Source: an uncultured beta proteobacterium (GTDB lineage Bacteria > Pseudomonadota > Gammaproteobacteria > Burkholderiales > Burkholderiaceae_C). Taken from it: a DNA stretch of 64,000 nucleotides. The notes below the pieces were generated by a model. It was given only the letters and a program-made list of their open reading frames with translations. It searched no databases and was not told the origin of the DNA. Shown here piece by piece: positions 1 through 9,393 of the stretch. The translations under genes were made by a program, and so were the position numbers. Where the stretch lies: the NCBI GenBank assembly GCA_903886275.1, contig CAISLN010000083.1:62001-126000 (forward strand). Reading direction: 5' to 3'. Each line of letters starts with the position of its first letter. The stretch's first letter is position 1.

Positions 1-1
1 G

Positions 2-472
2 CCGGTGAACATCAAGAAGGGCCAGTTCATGGCACCCGGCGACATGAAGAACGTCATCGCCAAGGCCCGTGCGGCAGCCAAGGCCGCCGGCATGGATGAG
101 GACAGGTTCATGGCCTGCGAACGCGGCGTGAGCTTTGGCTACAACAACCTGGTGAGCGACATGCGCTCGCTGGCCATCATGCGCGAATGCGCCGTGCCCA
201 TCGTCTTCGATGCCACGCATTCGGTGCAACTGCCAGGCGGCGCTGGCACCAGCAGCGGGGGCGTGCGCGAGATGGTGCCGGTGCTGGCACGCGCGGCCGT
301 GGCCGTCGGTGTGGCCGGAATTTTTATGGAAACCCATCCGGACCCGGCCAATGCGCTGTGCGACGGACCCAATGCGGTGCCCCTGCGCCACATGAAGGCG
401 CTACTGGAAACCTTGGTGGAACTGGACGCCGTAACCAAAAAGACTTCGTTTTTGGAGAATTATTTTCAATAA
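2..472 (+). CDS. kdsA: KdsA, 3-deoxy-8-phosphooctulonate synthase (3' part, cut by window edge)
   Basis: Condenses arabinose-5-phosphate with phosphoenolpyruvate to give KDO-8-phosphate, the committed step to the KDO of lipopolysaccharide; cytoplasmic. The frame is open from the left edge and gives about 156 C-terminal residues of a protein normally about 280 long. Recognisable KdsA blocks are NIKKGQF near the left edge, [18 protein letters not shown], the [12 protein letters not shown] segment and the C-terminal [20 protein letters not shown] block, which carries conserved metal- and substrate-binding residues. The start lies outside the window; the GTG at position 5 is an internal valine. 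The gene is followed after 54 bases by eno, the usual betaproteobacterial order (pyrG-kdsA-eno-ftsB). Confidence 0.95.
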   Translation, partial: PVNIKKGQFMAPGDMKNVIAKARAAAKAAGMDEDRFMACERGVSFGYNNLVSDMRSLAIMRECAVPIVFDATHSVQLPGGAGTSSGGVREMVPVLARAAVAVGVAGIFMETHPDPANALCDGPNAVPLRHMKALLETLVELDAVTKKTSFLENYFQ

Positions 473-1810
<1,338 letters not shown>

Positions 1811-1846
1811 AAGGTAAGTGGACTCCCACCGGCCAAACCACAAGGC

Positions 1847-2122
1847 ATGAGCAAACGCCTCGTTCCCCTGTTACTGATTGCCCTGCTGCTCATCCTGCAC
1901 GGGCAATTGTGGTTTGGCCGCGGCAGTGTGCCCAATGTCAGCAAGCTGCAAAGCGAGCTGGAAGTTCAAAAGATAAAGAACGCACAGGCCACATTGGCCA
2001 ATGACCGCCTGTACGCCGAAATCCGTGACCTCAAGGAAGGCCTGGAGATCGTCGAAGAAAAAGCCCGCAGCGAGCTGGGCATGGTCAAGAACAACGAAAT
2101 CTTTGTGCAGATTGCGCACTAA
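1847..2122 (+). CDS. ftsB: Cell-division protein FtsB
   Basis: Small bitopic divisome protein that with FtsL and FtsQ forms the complex that activates septal peptidoglycan synthesis. The 91-residue product has a short basic N-terminus, one hydrophobic membrane segment (about residues 5-20), then a heptad-rich periplasmic coiled coil (about residues 30-75), the classic FtsB architecture. The position 36 bases after eno is the conserved eno-ftsB linkage of beta- and gammaproteobacteria. Confidence 0.93.
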   Translation: MSKRLVPLLLIALLLILHGQLWFGRGSVPNVSKLQSELEVQKIKNAQATLANDRLYAEIRDLKEGLEIVEEKARSELGMVKNNEIFVQIAH

Positions 2123-2155
2123 GTTAAGTGGCGATGTGCGCGCTGCGCTGACCGC

Positions 2156-2785
2156 ATGAACATCGCCATCCTGGGCGCGGAATGCACCGGCAAGACCACC
2201 CTGGCAAGAGCGCTGGCACAGGCGCTGACAGCCCAACACCCCAGCACCGTCTGGATTCCCGAAACCTTGCGCGAATGGTGCGATGCGCACGGACGCACAC
2301 CCCTGGCTAGCGAGCAAGCCCCCATCGCGCTGCTGCAGTGGGAACGGGTGCAGGCGCACAGTGGCGCCGCCATCGTGCTGTGCGACACCACACCGTTGCT
2401 GACTGCCGTTTACAGCGATCTTATTTTTGGCGACCGGTCGCTCTATCCGATGGCGCTGGAACAACAGCGCAGCTTCGGCCTGACCCTGCTGAGCGGCCTG
2501 GACCTGCCATGGGTGGCAGACGGCCTGCAGCGAGACGGTGTGGCCATGCGCGCCCAGGTAGACCACCGCTTGCGCGAAGTCCTGCTGCAAAACGGCATCG
2601 CCTTCTCGGCGGTGTATGGCGCGGGCGAAGCCCGCACCCAAAACGCCCTGCAGGCGATTGCCTACGCGATGGGTACGCCCCGCACCGGCGGCGTACGCAG
2701 CAACTGGCGCTGGCCCTGCGAGAAATGCTCAGACCCAGAGTGCGAGCACCGCCTCTTTAGCGGCTTGCTACAGGCCAAGGCCTAA
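2156..2785 (+). CDS. NadR/Ttd14-like P-loop ATPase with C-terminal Cys motif
   Basis: A 209-residue protein opening with a Walker A motif (GAECTGKTT, residues 7-15) typical of the AAA_28 / NadR-type nucleoside-kinase-like domain; the later LCDTTPLLTAVYSD stretch resembles the acidic catalytic region of that family. It ends with a CxxCxxxxCxH cluster (CEKCSDPECEH, about residues 190-200) that could bind zinc and is not part of the NadR kinase core. There is no helix-turn-helix or NMN adenylyltransferase domain, so this is not full-length NadR. Ribosylnicotinamide kinase activity is possible but unproven; the substrate cannot be told from sequence. It follows ftsB closely and may be co-transcribed. 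Confidence 0.75.
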   Translation: MNIAILGAECTGKTTLARALAQALTAQHPSTVWIPETLREWCDAHGRTPLASEQAPIALLQWERVQAHSGAAIVLCDTTPLLTAVYSDLIFGDRSLYPMALEQQRSFGLTLLSGLDLPWVADGLQRDGVAMRAQVDHRLREVLLQNGIAFSAVYGAGEARTQNALQAIAYAMGTPRTGGVRSNWRWPCEKCSDPECEHRLFSGLLQAKA

Positions 2786-2857
2786 GGTCGGCGCAGCGAA
2801 TCCACTGAGAGCTTGAGCCAACCAGCCCCCATGCGACAGATGAGCGTGAGGCCCGCT

Positions 2858-3859
2858 TCAATGCGACTCTGCGCCGCTGCTGGCCATCTGCACCGGCGCG
2901 ACAAACAATTGCGCCGCGTCCACCGGGTCAAAGCGGTATTGCAGGCCGCAAAATTCGCAACCCACCTCGATGTCACCGCGCTCGGCAATGATCTCTTCGG
3001 CCTCTTTGGGCCCAAGGCCAACGATCATCTTGCCCACGCGCTCGCGGCTGCAGTTGCACACAAAGCGCGGAGCCTGCTCTCCCACCAGCGGCTCAAAGCG
3101 GGTGATGCTTTCTTCCCAAAACAGGCGGCGCAAAATGGTGTCCACATCCAGCGTCAACAGCTCTTCGCGCTTGAGGCTGGAGGCCAGCACGGCGATGCGG
3201 TTGTAAGACTCGTTGAGCCCGATCTGGTCTTCGTTTTCTCTCGATACCATGCTGCCCGCCAGATTGCCGACACCGGCCATGGGCAGGCGCTGTATCAGCA
3301 GGCCGGCCGCCACCTTGTCATCGGCAGCCAGCACCAGGGTGGTGTCGAGCTGCTCGCTTTGCAGCATGTAATGCTCCAGCACCTCGCTCAATTTTTCAAT
3401 CGGTACGCCCTGGTCGTCAAACAACGGCACCACACCCTGGTAGGGCTGCTGGCCGGGGAACTTGGTCTTGGGGTCCAGCGTGATGGCGCAGCGCCCCAGG
3501 TTGCGCGCATTGACCATCTGGCTCAGCGTGGCACCTGCCTCCAGGTCCAGACCCGGCTGCGGCTGCACTGTGGCCGTGGCGCGCAGGCTCAGGTCGGACT
3601 GCACCTCCACCACCGCCACCTTGACCGGGCCGTCGCCAAAAATCTGCAGCACCAGCGCACCATCAAACTTGATATTGGCCTGCATCAGGGTGGCAGCGGC
3701 CGTCATCTCGCCCAGCATCTCGCGCACCGGCGCGGCATAGCCAGCGGTGTCGCTGTTGCTGGCGCGCCGGCGCAGGATCTCGGTCCAGGTATCGGTCAGG
3801 CGCACCAGCACGCCGCGCACGGGCAGGCCGTCAAATAAAAACTTGTGCAATTCAGACAT
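2858..3859 (-). CDS. hslO: Redox-regulated chaperone Hsp33
   Basis: Cytoplasmic holdase switched on by oxidative unfolding. The 333 residues fit the family, if slightly long. The C-terminal redox switch is visible: CNC near residue 268 and CEFC about 34 residues later, the zinc-binding CXC...CXXC arrangement of Hsp33. The N-terminal domain has the family pattern LVRLTDTWTEILRRR and the AAATLMQANIKFDGALVLQIFGDGPV block. The start ATG is preceded by GGAG. It lies downstream of the gamma-carbonic-anhydrase-like gene on the same strand, with a GC-rich hairpin between them. Confidence 0.95.
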   Translation of the reverse strand: MSELHKFLFDGLPVRGVLVRLTDTWTEILRRRASNSDTAGYAAPVREMLGEMTAAATLMQANIKFDGALVLQIFGDGPVKVAVVEVQSDLSLRATATVQPQPGLDLEAGATLSQMVNARNLGRCAITLDPKTKFPGQQPYQGVVPLFDDQGVPIEKLSEVLEHYMLQSEQLDTTLVLAADDKVAAGLLIQRLPMAGVGNLAGSMVSRENEDQIGLNESYNRIAVLASSLKREELLTLDVDTILRRLFWEESITRFEPLVGEQAPRFVCNCSRERVGKMIVGLGPKEAEEIIAERGDIEVGCEFCGLQYRFDPVDAAQLFVAPVQMASSGAESH

Positions 3860-3876
3860 GCACTTCTCCGGTTGGT

Positions 3877-3895
3877 GCAGCGCCGCTGGCGCTGC
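3877..3895 (-). other. GC-rich hairpin between the carbonic-anhydrase-like gene and hslO
   Basis: A perfect 8-bp inverted repeat (GCAGCGCC / GGCGCTGC) with a 3-base loop lies in the 42-base gap between two minus-strand genes. No T-tract follows on either strand, so it is a weak candidate for an intrinsic terminator; it may attenuate or stabilise mRNA ends, or be chance in GC-rich DNA. Confidence 0.4.
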
Positions 3896-3901
3896 GGGGG
3901 T

Positions 3902-4426
3902 TTAAGCGATTTGCTTGAGACCGGCACGAAAGCGTGCGGCATTTTCGATGTAGTGTTGCGCGCTCAGGCGCAGGCCCTGCTGTTGCTCGGGCGTCAATGC
4001 GCGCACGGCCTTGGCCGGGCTGCCGATAATCATGCTGCCGTCCGGGAACTCCTTGCCCTCGGTCACCAGGGCACCGGCACCGACAATGCAGCCCCGGCCG
4101 ATTTTGGCGCCATTGAGCACGATGGCACCTATGCCAATCAGCGAGCCGTCTCCCACGGTGCAGCCATGCAGCATCACCTTGTGGCCCACGGTCACGTTCT
4201 CACCAATATCGAGGGGCTTGCCCACATCGGCATGCAGCACGCTGCCATCCTGGATGTTCGACCCCCGGCCTATGCGAATGACTTCGGTGTCGCCCCGCAG
4301 CACCGTGCCAAACCAGATGCTGACGTCTTCGCCGAGTTCCACATGGCCCATCACCTGCGCGCTGTCGGCAATCCAACTGCCTGCGCCCAGGCGCGGCGCC
4401 ACTCCATCCAACTCATACACTGCCAT
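3902..4426 (-). CDS. Gamma-carbonic-anhydrase-family hexapeptide-repeat protein
   Basis: A 174-residue left-handed beta-helix protein of the YrdA/PaaY/CaiE group. The body is made of hexapeptide-like turns ([44 protein letters not shown]). The three metal-ligand histidines of gamma carbonic anhydrases are in place: one in SVLHAD and two in GHKVMLHGC. Members may be carbonic anhydrases or act on other small molecules, and the sequence alone does not decide. It is divergent from the DUF455 gene and co-directional with hslO. Confidence 0.88.
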   Translation of the reverse strand: MAVYELDGVAPRLGAGSWIADSAQVMGHVELGEDVSIWFGTVLRGDTEVIRIGRGSNIQDGSVLHADVGKPLDIGENVTVGHKVMLHGCTVGDGSLIGIGAIVLNGAKIGRGCIVGAGALVTEGKEFPDGSMIIGSPAKAVRALTPEQQQGLRLSAQHYIENAARFRAGLKQIA

Positions 4427-4469
4427 TTTTTAATTCCTCGTTTTCGGTATGCCTAGAATTGTAGGGATG

Positions 4470-5270
4470 ATGGAACTCCGACGCGGCGCACTCGCCGCAT
4501 TCACCTGCGCATTGCCCGCAGACAAGGTGGCTGGCTTGCGCCAGCTTTGGGAGCAGCGCGACGCGTTGCAAATCGACACGCAGGGCCTGCTGCCAGCGCC
4601 GCTATTGCCCGGGCGCCCTTCGCGGCCCCTGCTGGTGCTGCCCAAGGAGGTGCCGCGGCGCTCTCCCTTTACGCCCGAAGGCCATGCCGCACTGCTGCAC
4701 TCGATTGCCCATATTGAGTTCAACGCCATCAACCTGGCGTTGGACGCGGCTTGGCGCTTTGCCGGCATGCCCGCCGATTACTACCGCGACTGGCTGCGCG
4801 TGGCCTTTGAAGAGGCGCAACATTTCACGCTGCTGAGCGATCACCTGGCCGGCCTGGGCCACGCCTATGGCGACTTCCCGGCCCATGACGGCCTGTGGAC
4901 CATGGCCGAAAACACCCGCTTGGACGTGGCCGCGCGCATGGCCCTGGTGCCGCGCACCCTGGAGGCACGCGGGCTCGATGCCACGCCCCTGATACAGGCC
5001 AAGCTGCGCAAGGTGGGCACGGTGGCGGCCCTGCAGGCGGTGGAAATTTTGGACACTATTTTGCGCGAGGAGGTCGGCCATGTGGCAATTGGCAACCACT
5101 GGTACCACTGGCTGTGCCAGCGCGACGGTCTGGACAGTGCAAGCTTTCACAGCCAGATGAGCAAAGCCCATGGCGGCCCCAGCCTGAAGCCACCCTTCAA
5201 TCTGGCGGCGCGCAGATTAGCCGGCTTTAGCCAGGCCGAACTCGACAGCCTTCCTACCCTGCCTCTTTAA
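4470..5270 (+). CDS. DUF455 ferritin-like protein
   Basis: A DUF455-family protein with a ferritin-like diiron fold. Carboxylate/histidine ligand motifs are visible as HIEFNAINLALDAAWRF, FEEAQHF and LREEVGHVAIGNHW. The frame could also open at ATG 4449 or 4467; I chose the ATG at 4470 (product MELRRGALAAF..., 266 residues) because it matches the family's usual N-terminus and because a TAGAAT box at 4454-4459 would put transcription close to this codon. Function is uncertain: paralogues include MiaE-like hydroxylases, but DUF455 itself is uncharacterised to my knowledge. The product is soluble, with no signal peptide. Confidence 0.85.
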   Translation: MELRRGALAAFTCALPADKVAGLRQLWEQRDALQIDTQGLLPAPLLPGRPSRPLLVLPKEVPRRSPFTPEGHAALLHSIAHIEFNAINLALDAAWRFAGMPADYYRDWLRVAFEEAQHFTLLSDHLAGLGHAYGDFPAHDGLWTMAENTRLDVAARMALVPRTLEARGLDATPLIQAKLRKVGTVAALQAVEILDTILREEVGHVAIGNHWYHWLCQRDGLDSASFHSQMSKAHGGPSLKPPFNLAARRLAGFSQAELDSLPTLPL

Positions 5271-5332
5271 TCCATAAGGGCTTCAGCAGGTGCGGTCTAC
5301 AATGAAATTTGCCAAACCAGATGACACCCACC

Positions 5333-6589
5333 ATGTCCGAAGCAACCCTCGCAAACCCACTGACGCCGCCGCCTGCCGGAGCCAACCGGGCCATTGCGCG
5401 GCAGGCCATTCTGGATGAGGCGCGCAACGTTTTCGGCTATGAACTGTTCGATCGCTCCATGTCCAGTAACGAACACAACGCAGCCAGCGATGCGCAGTTG
5501 TTGTTCAACGCGCTGTCCTTGGCAGAGAACGACTCGCTGGCCAGCCACAAGACCATCTTCATCAATTGCACCCATGACAGCCTAGCCGGCGGCCATCTGG
5601 ACTTGGTGTCCCCCGAGCGCGTGGTGCTGGAAATTCCACCCCTGCCCCTGTCCCAAGTGGACCAAGTTTCCAACCACCTGCCCAACCTGCAGCAGCTCAA
5701 GCAACGCGGCTTCCGTCTGGCCTTTGATTTTTCGATCTTGACGCGCGCCTATGCGAGCTGGCTGCCGCTAGCCACCTTCATCAAGTTCGATATGGCGGTG
5801 CTCAAGCCCGAGGCCGTGGCCGGCTTTGTAATGCTGGCGCAGGCCAAATCGCTGGCGGTGTTGATCGCAGAGAAGGTAGAGACCCACGCGCAATTTCTCT
5901 TGCTCAAGGACCTGGGCATCACGCTCTACCAGGGCTTTTGGTTTGCCAAGCCAGTGATCGTGGAGGGCCACAAAGTACGCACCGCCCAGGCCAATGTCCT
6001 GCGACTGATAGACCTGGTGCGCAAACAGTCCAGCACCAGCGAAATTGAGGAGGTGCTCAAGCACGACCCGCTGCTGTCGTTCAACTTGCTGCGCTTTATC
6101 AACTCGGCCGGCTTTGGCATGCGCACCGAGGTCACCTCCTTCAAACATGCGGTGATGCTGCTCGGACTCAACCGCCTGTTCAAATGGGCAGCCCTGTTGA
6201 TGGTCACTTCCGAAAACGGCGACATGCCGCCAGCCGTGGGCCTGACAGCCGTGGTGCGCGGACGTCTAATGGAACTGCTGGCCTTGGAAGCCCTCTCCCC
6301 CGATGACTCTGACAACGCCTTTGTGGTGGGTGTTTTTTCGTTGCTCGACACCATGCTTGGCATACCCATGGAGGAGGCTCTGTCTGCCCTCACGCTGCCG
6401 GCGCAGGTGACCGATGCGCTGCTGCACGGCAGCGGCCCGCTAGCCCCCTACCTGAATCTGACCATGGCCTGCGAGTCGGCCAACGATGCCGCGTTCGCCA
6501 GCGCCATCGCCGCCCTGGGCCTGAGCAGCAACCAGGTCAACTGGGCCCACCTGCAAGCCCTGGCCTGGGCCGAAACCTTAGGGGTATAG
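5333..6589 (+). CDS. EAL-HDOD (YuxH-like) signalling protein
   Basis: Two-domain regulatory protein: an EAL-like domain (about residues 20-205) followed by an HDOD domain (about 210-400). The EAL part is degenerate: the catalytic E-A-L motif is replaced by YELFDRS, and later positions read FDFS, IKFDM and IAEKVET, so c-di-GMP hydrolysis is unlikely and sensing or scaffolding is more plausible. The HDOD region (IEEVLKHDPLLSFNLLRFINSAGFG) lacks the HD metal site, as is normal for that domain. In-frame starts are TTG 5309, ATG 5321 and ATG 5333; a TACAAT box at 5298-5303 rules against the first. Confidence 0.85.
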   Translation: MSEATLANPLTPPPAGANRAIARQAILDEARNVFGYELFDRSMSSNEHNAASDAQLLFNALSLAENDSLASHKTIFINCTHDSLAGGHLDLVSPERVVLEIPPLPLSQVDQVSNHLPNLQQLKQRGFRLAFDFSILTRAYASWLPLATFIKFDMAVLKPEAVAGFVMLAQAKSLAVLIAEKVETHAQFLLLKDLGITLYQGFWFAKPVIVEGHKVRTAQANVLRLIDLVRKQSSTSEIEEVLKHDPLLSFNLLRFINSAGFGMRTEVTSFKHAVMLLGLNRLFKWAALLMVTSENGDMPPAVGLTAVVRGRLMELLALEALSPDDSDNAFVVGVFSLLDTMLGIPMEEALSALTLPAQVTDALLHGSGPLAPYLNLTMACESANDAAFASAIAALGLSSNQVNWAHLQALAWAETLGV

Positions 6590-6672
6590 GGCACCCACGC
6601 TCACCCACTGCCAAGGCAGGCACGTCAGCAACTGACGCTTGTGGCACTCTGGTCGTGCCGATGCCGCAGGCC

Positions 6673-7587
6673 TCAGCCCCTGGGGTGGTGCGCGGCGTGC
6701 AGCTGCGCCAGCCGCTCGCGCGCCACATGGGTGTAGATCGTGGTGGTGGAAATATCGGCGTGTCCCAGCAGCATCTGCACGGCGCGCAGGTCGGCGCCAT
6801 GGTTGAGCAGGTGGGTGGCAAAGGCATGGCGCAGGGTATGCGGTGACAGCGGCGAACGGATGCCGGCGGCCAGCGCGTACTTCTTCACCACCTTCCAGAA
6901 CATCACGCGCGACATCGCGGAGCCGGCATTGCTGCCGCGTGCGGTAATGAACAGATCGGGCGTCTGCTTGCCCGCCAGCAGCTCCTGCCTTGGCGCACCC
7001 AGGTACTGGCGCAGCCACAATGCCGCGACCTCGCCAAACGGCACCAAGCGCTCCTTGGCGCCCTTGCCCAGCACGCGCAACACGTTGTCGTTCAGGCTGA
7101 CGTTGAACACCTGCAGATCCACCAGCTCGGTTACGCGCAGGCCACTGGCATACATCAGCTCCAGCATCGTGCGGTCGCGTATGCCTAGCGCATTGCTGGT
7201 GTCTGGCGCGCCCAGCAGGGCCTCCACCTGGGCCTCGGTTAGCGTCTTGGGCACGCGCAGGGCCTGCTTGGCCGATTGCAGCTTGAGCGTGGGGTCGCTT
7301 GATGTCTGGTTTTCGCGCAAGGCCCAGCGAAAGTAACGCTTGAACACGGTCAGGCGCCGGTTCGCACTGGTGGCCTTGCTGTTGGCATAACAGTGCGCAA
7401 AGTAAGACTGCAGGTCCAGCTCGGTGCTATCGAGGAGGCTGCGCGCCTGCTCTGCCAGCCATTTGGCATACAGAGTCAGGTCGCGCCGGTAGGCTGCCAG
7501 GGTGTTTTTGGCCAGTCCTTCTTCCAACCAGAGAGCGTCTATGAAGGCATCGGTGGCGGCAAGGCTGGTGGTGAGGTGAGAGGACAT
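6673..7587 (-). CDS. xerD: Site-specific tyrosine recombinase XerD
   Basis: Partner of XerC in resolving chromosome dimers at dif. At 304 residues it has an N-terminal SAM-like core-binding domain (about 10-95) and a catalytic domain with all conserved residues visible: R in GLRVTEL, K in GKGAKERLVP, H and R in HTLRHAFATHLL, H in LGHADISTT and the nucleophilic Y in TIYTHV. The start has no clear Shine-Dalgarno; a TAAACT box (minus strand, 7597-7602) sits 9 bases upstream. It is divergent from the AEC transporter. Assignment as XerD rather than XerC or a phage integrase rests on overall resemblance and chromosomal context. Confidence 0.92.
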   Translation of the reverse strand: MSSHLTTSLAATDAFIDALWLEEGLAKNTLAAYRRDLTLYAKWLAEQARSLLDSTELDLQSYFAHCYANSKATSANRRLTVFKRYFRWALRENQTSSDPTLKLQSAKQALRVPKTLTEAQVEALLGAPDTSNALGIRDRTMLELMYASGLRVTELVDLQVFNVSLNDNVLRVLGKGAKERLVPFGEVAALWLRQYLGAPRQELLAGKQTPDLFITARGSNAGSAMSRVMFWKVVKKYALAAGIRSPLSPHTLRHAFATHLLNHGADLRAVQMLLGHADISTTTIYTHVARERLAQLHAAHHPRG

Positions 7588-7631
7588 GGCGCGTGCAGTT
7601 TAAACGCCAGCCGGCTGGTATTCTCGCAACG

Positions 7632-8546
7632 GTGAATTACGCGCAACTGCTCTTCCCCGACTTCGCCCTCATCCTGTGCGGCTTTCTGGTCTGCCGCTAT
7701 ACCTCCCTCAACCGCACGGTCTGGCAACAGGTGGATGCGCTGGTGTATTTCTTTCTGTTTCCGGTACTGCTGTTTCAGTCGATCGCCAAGACCACGCTGG
7801 ACCTGCGGGCAGCCTCCAGCCTGATTGGTGCTGGCTGGACCCTGGGAGTTCTTGGTGTGGGCCTGGCCTATGCCCTGCCCTATCTGCCGCTGCTGGGCCG
7901 CCATACCGACAAACGCCAGCATGCGGCCAGTGCGCAGGTGGCATTTCGCTTCAACTCCTTTATTGGCCTGGCGATTGCCGAGCGCTTGGCCGGGCCCGAG
8001 GGCCTGCTGCTGATCGCGGTGTTGATCGGCGTCTGTGTGCCGCTGTTCAACATGGCGGCGGTGTGGCCCATGGCACGCCATGCCGAGCGCGGCTTCTGGC
8101 GCGAGTTGCTGCGCAACCCGCTGGTGCTGGGCACCGCGTCCGGCCTGCTGGCCAATGTGCTGGGTCTGCACCTGCCGCATTGGATTGAGCCTACGGTCAC
8201 CCGCGTGGGCGCCGCCGCCCTGGCCCTGGGCCTGATGGCCGCAGGTGCCGGCATGCAACTGGGCGCCCTGTCCAAGGGCAAGGCCCTGGGCCTAGCGGTG
8301 CTGACCATAAGGCATTTTCTGATGCCGCTGGGCGCCTTTGTGTTGGCGCGTTTGTTTGGCCTGTCGGAGCTGCAGAGCACTATTTTGCTGGCCTTCTCGG
8401 CCCTGCCCACCGCCTCTACCGCCTATGTACTGGCGGCGCGCATGGGCTATGACGGCGCCTATGTGGCGGGGTTGGTCACGCTGTCCACCCTGTTGGGCAT
8501 GGCCAGCCTGCCATTTGCGCTGGGCGTGCTGCGGCTGTTGCCGTAG
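7632..8546 (+). CDS. AEC-family membrane transporter
   Basis: Auxin-efflux-carrier (AEC) family permease, predicted inner-membrane with about 10 hydrophobic segments. Family marks include the NxxxG-like RFNSFIGLAIAERLAG block in the first half and LAFSALPTASTAYVLAARMGYDG near the C-terminus. Substrate is unknown; bacterial members move malate, malonate or other organic acids. I chose the GTG at 7632 (product VNYAQLLFPDFALILCG...): the upstream in-frame ATG at 7593 would run back over the xerD start region, and a TATTCT box lies 7 bases before the GTG. Confidence 0.85.
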   Translation: MNYAQLLFPDFALILCGFLVCRYTSLNRTVWQQVDALVYFFLFPVLLFQSIAKTTLDLRAASSLIGAGWTLGVLGVGLAYALPYLPLLGRHTDKRQHAASAQVAFRFNSFIGLAIAERLAGPEGLLLIAVLIGVCVPLFNMAAVWPMARHAERGFWRELLRNPLVLGTASGLLANVLGLHLPHWIEPTVTRVGAAALALGLMAAGAGMQLGALSKGKALGLAVLTIRHFLMPLGAFVLARLFGLSELQSTILLAFSALPTASTAYVLAARMGYDGAYVAGLVTLSTLLGMASLPFALGVLRLLP

Positions 8547-8549
8547 CGG

Positions 8550-9383
8550 CTACTCCAACTCGGAAACGGCTACGCTGCGCAACCCGGCGGCAATTGCGCG
8601 CTGCAAGAAGGCCTGGCCCGCGTCCTCAAAGCCAGTCACTGGGCTCATGCAATCGCTCAGCAACAGGGTTTGCTGCAGGCGCTGCGCCGGCAGTTGTGCC
8701 ATCAGATCGTCCACCGACGCAGCCACACAGTGGCTAAGCGCCTCCCCAGCCACTAGCAGCATGCCGCGCTGCGCAGCCAGCCGGTTCAACAGCGCCAAGT
8801 CGAGTTGGGTGCGCACATCGTCAGCGCGCGGCACCTCGGCCCTCAATGCGCTGTACTGCTCGGTCAGCGGATGCTGCCCCTTGAGAACCTTCTCGCAGAT
8901 CCTGCCGGTCTGTTCCTCCCAGTCGGCAATCGCCTGCGCCAGCCCAACGTGGATGTTGTGGCCCCAGCTGCCCACTACGCAATGCACCGGCCAGACCACC
9001 AACTGGCGCCGTCCACCAGCCTCCAGTGCCTGCAGATAGGCCAGTGTCTCTTCGCGCTGTGCCGCGTGGCGCGGCGCATAGCGGCCCTTTAGCAGGTCGG
9101 CCGCCGTAACCAGGGTAAACGGCGCCACCGCATCGCCCTTGGCATCCAGCCAGAACGTCGTTCGCTCCACGCCTATGCTGGCATGCGAATCCAGCGTGAC
9201 GGTGATGGATTGCACCTGCTCCAAGTGGCCCAGCAACCAGTGCGCCAAGCGCTGCATGTCGGCGTTGGCGCCAGGCACCGGCAGCGCCGCGCCGGGGATG
9301 TCCAGAAAGTCGTTTTGTGGGTCTATGACCAGCAGGTGGTAGGGCTTTGTTTGCGATTTCGCTGCGGCGAACCAGGGGGTCAT
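8550..9383 (-). CDS. Isochorismatase/nicotinamidase-like cysteine hydrolase
   Basis: A 277-residue member of the cysteine hydrolase superfamily. The N-terminal VIDPQNDFLD supplies the catalytic Asp, VWPVHCVVGSWG matches the substrate/metal-adjacent WPVHC block of nicotinamidases, and GEALSHCVAASVDDL places the likely nucleophilic Cys. Length is above the roughly 210 residues of PncA. The reading frame extends further upstream over queG, but the ATG at 9383, 10 bases after queG ends, gives the family's N-terminus. Nicotinamide deamidation is a guess; an amidase on another substrate fits equally well. Confidence 0.8.
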   Translation of the reverse strand: MTPWFAAAKSQTKPYHLLVIDPQNDFLDIPGAALPVPGANADMQRLAHWLLGHLEQVQSITVTLDSHASIGVERTTFWLDAKGDAVAPFTLVTAADLLKGRYAPRHAAQREETLAYLQALEAGGRRQLVVWPVHCVVGSWGHNIHVGLAQAIADWEEQTGRICEKVLKGQHPLTEQYSALRAEVPRADDVRTQLDLALLNRLAAQRGMLLVAGEALSHCVAASVDDLMAQLPAQRLQQTLLLSDCMSPVTGFEDAGQAFLQRAIAAGLRSVAVSELE

Positions 9384-9393
9384 GCGGGGGCTT

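Noticed and set aside
5..472. Start codon GTG at position 5 as the beginning of kdsA
   Set aside because: The frame is open to the window edge and KdsA is normally about 280 residues; the GTG is an internal valine.
2813..3838. Long plus-strand ORF opposite hslO, and similar long antisense ORFs opposite the liv and nuo genes
   Set aside because: They are GC-bias shadows rich in His, Gln, Gly and Arg with no motifs; the opposite strands encode clear conserved proteins.
6673..7587. Phage or integron integrase
   Set aside because: There is no attachment site, excisionase or cassette nearby, and the product has XerD-like length and housekeeping neighbours.
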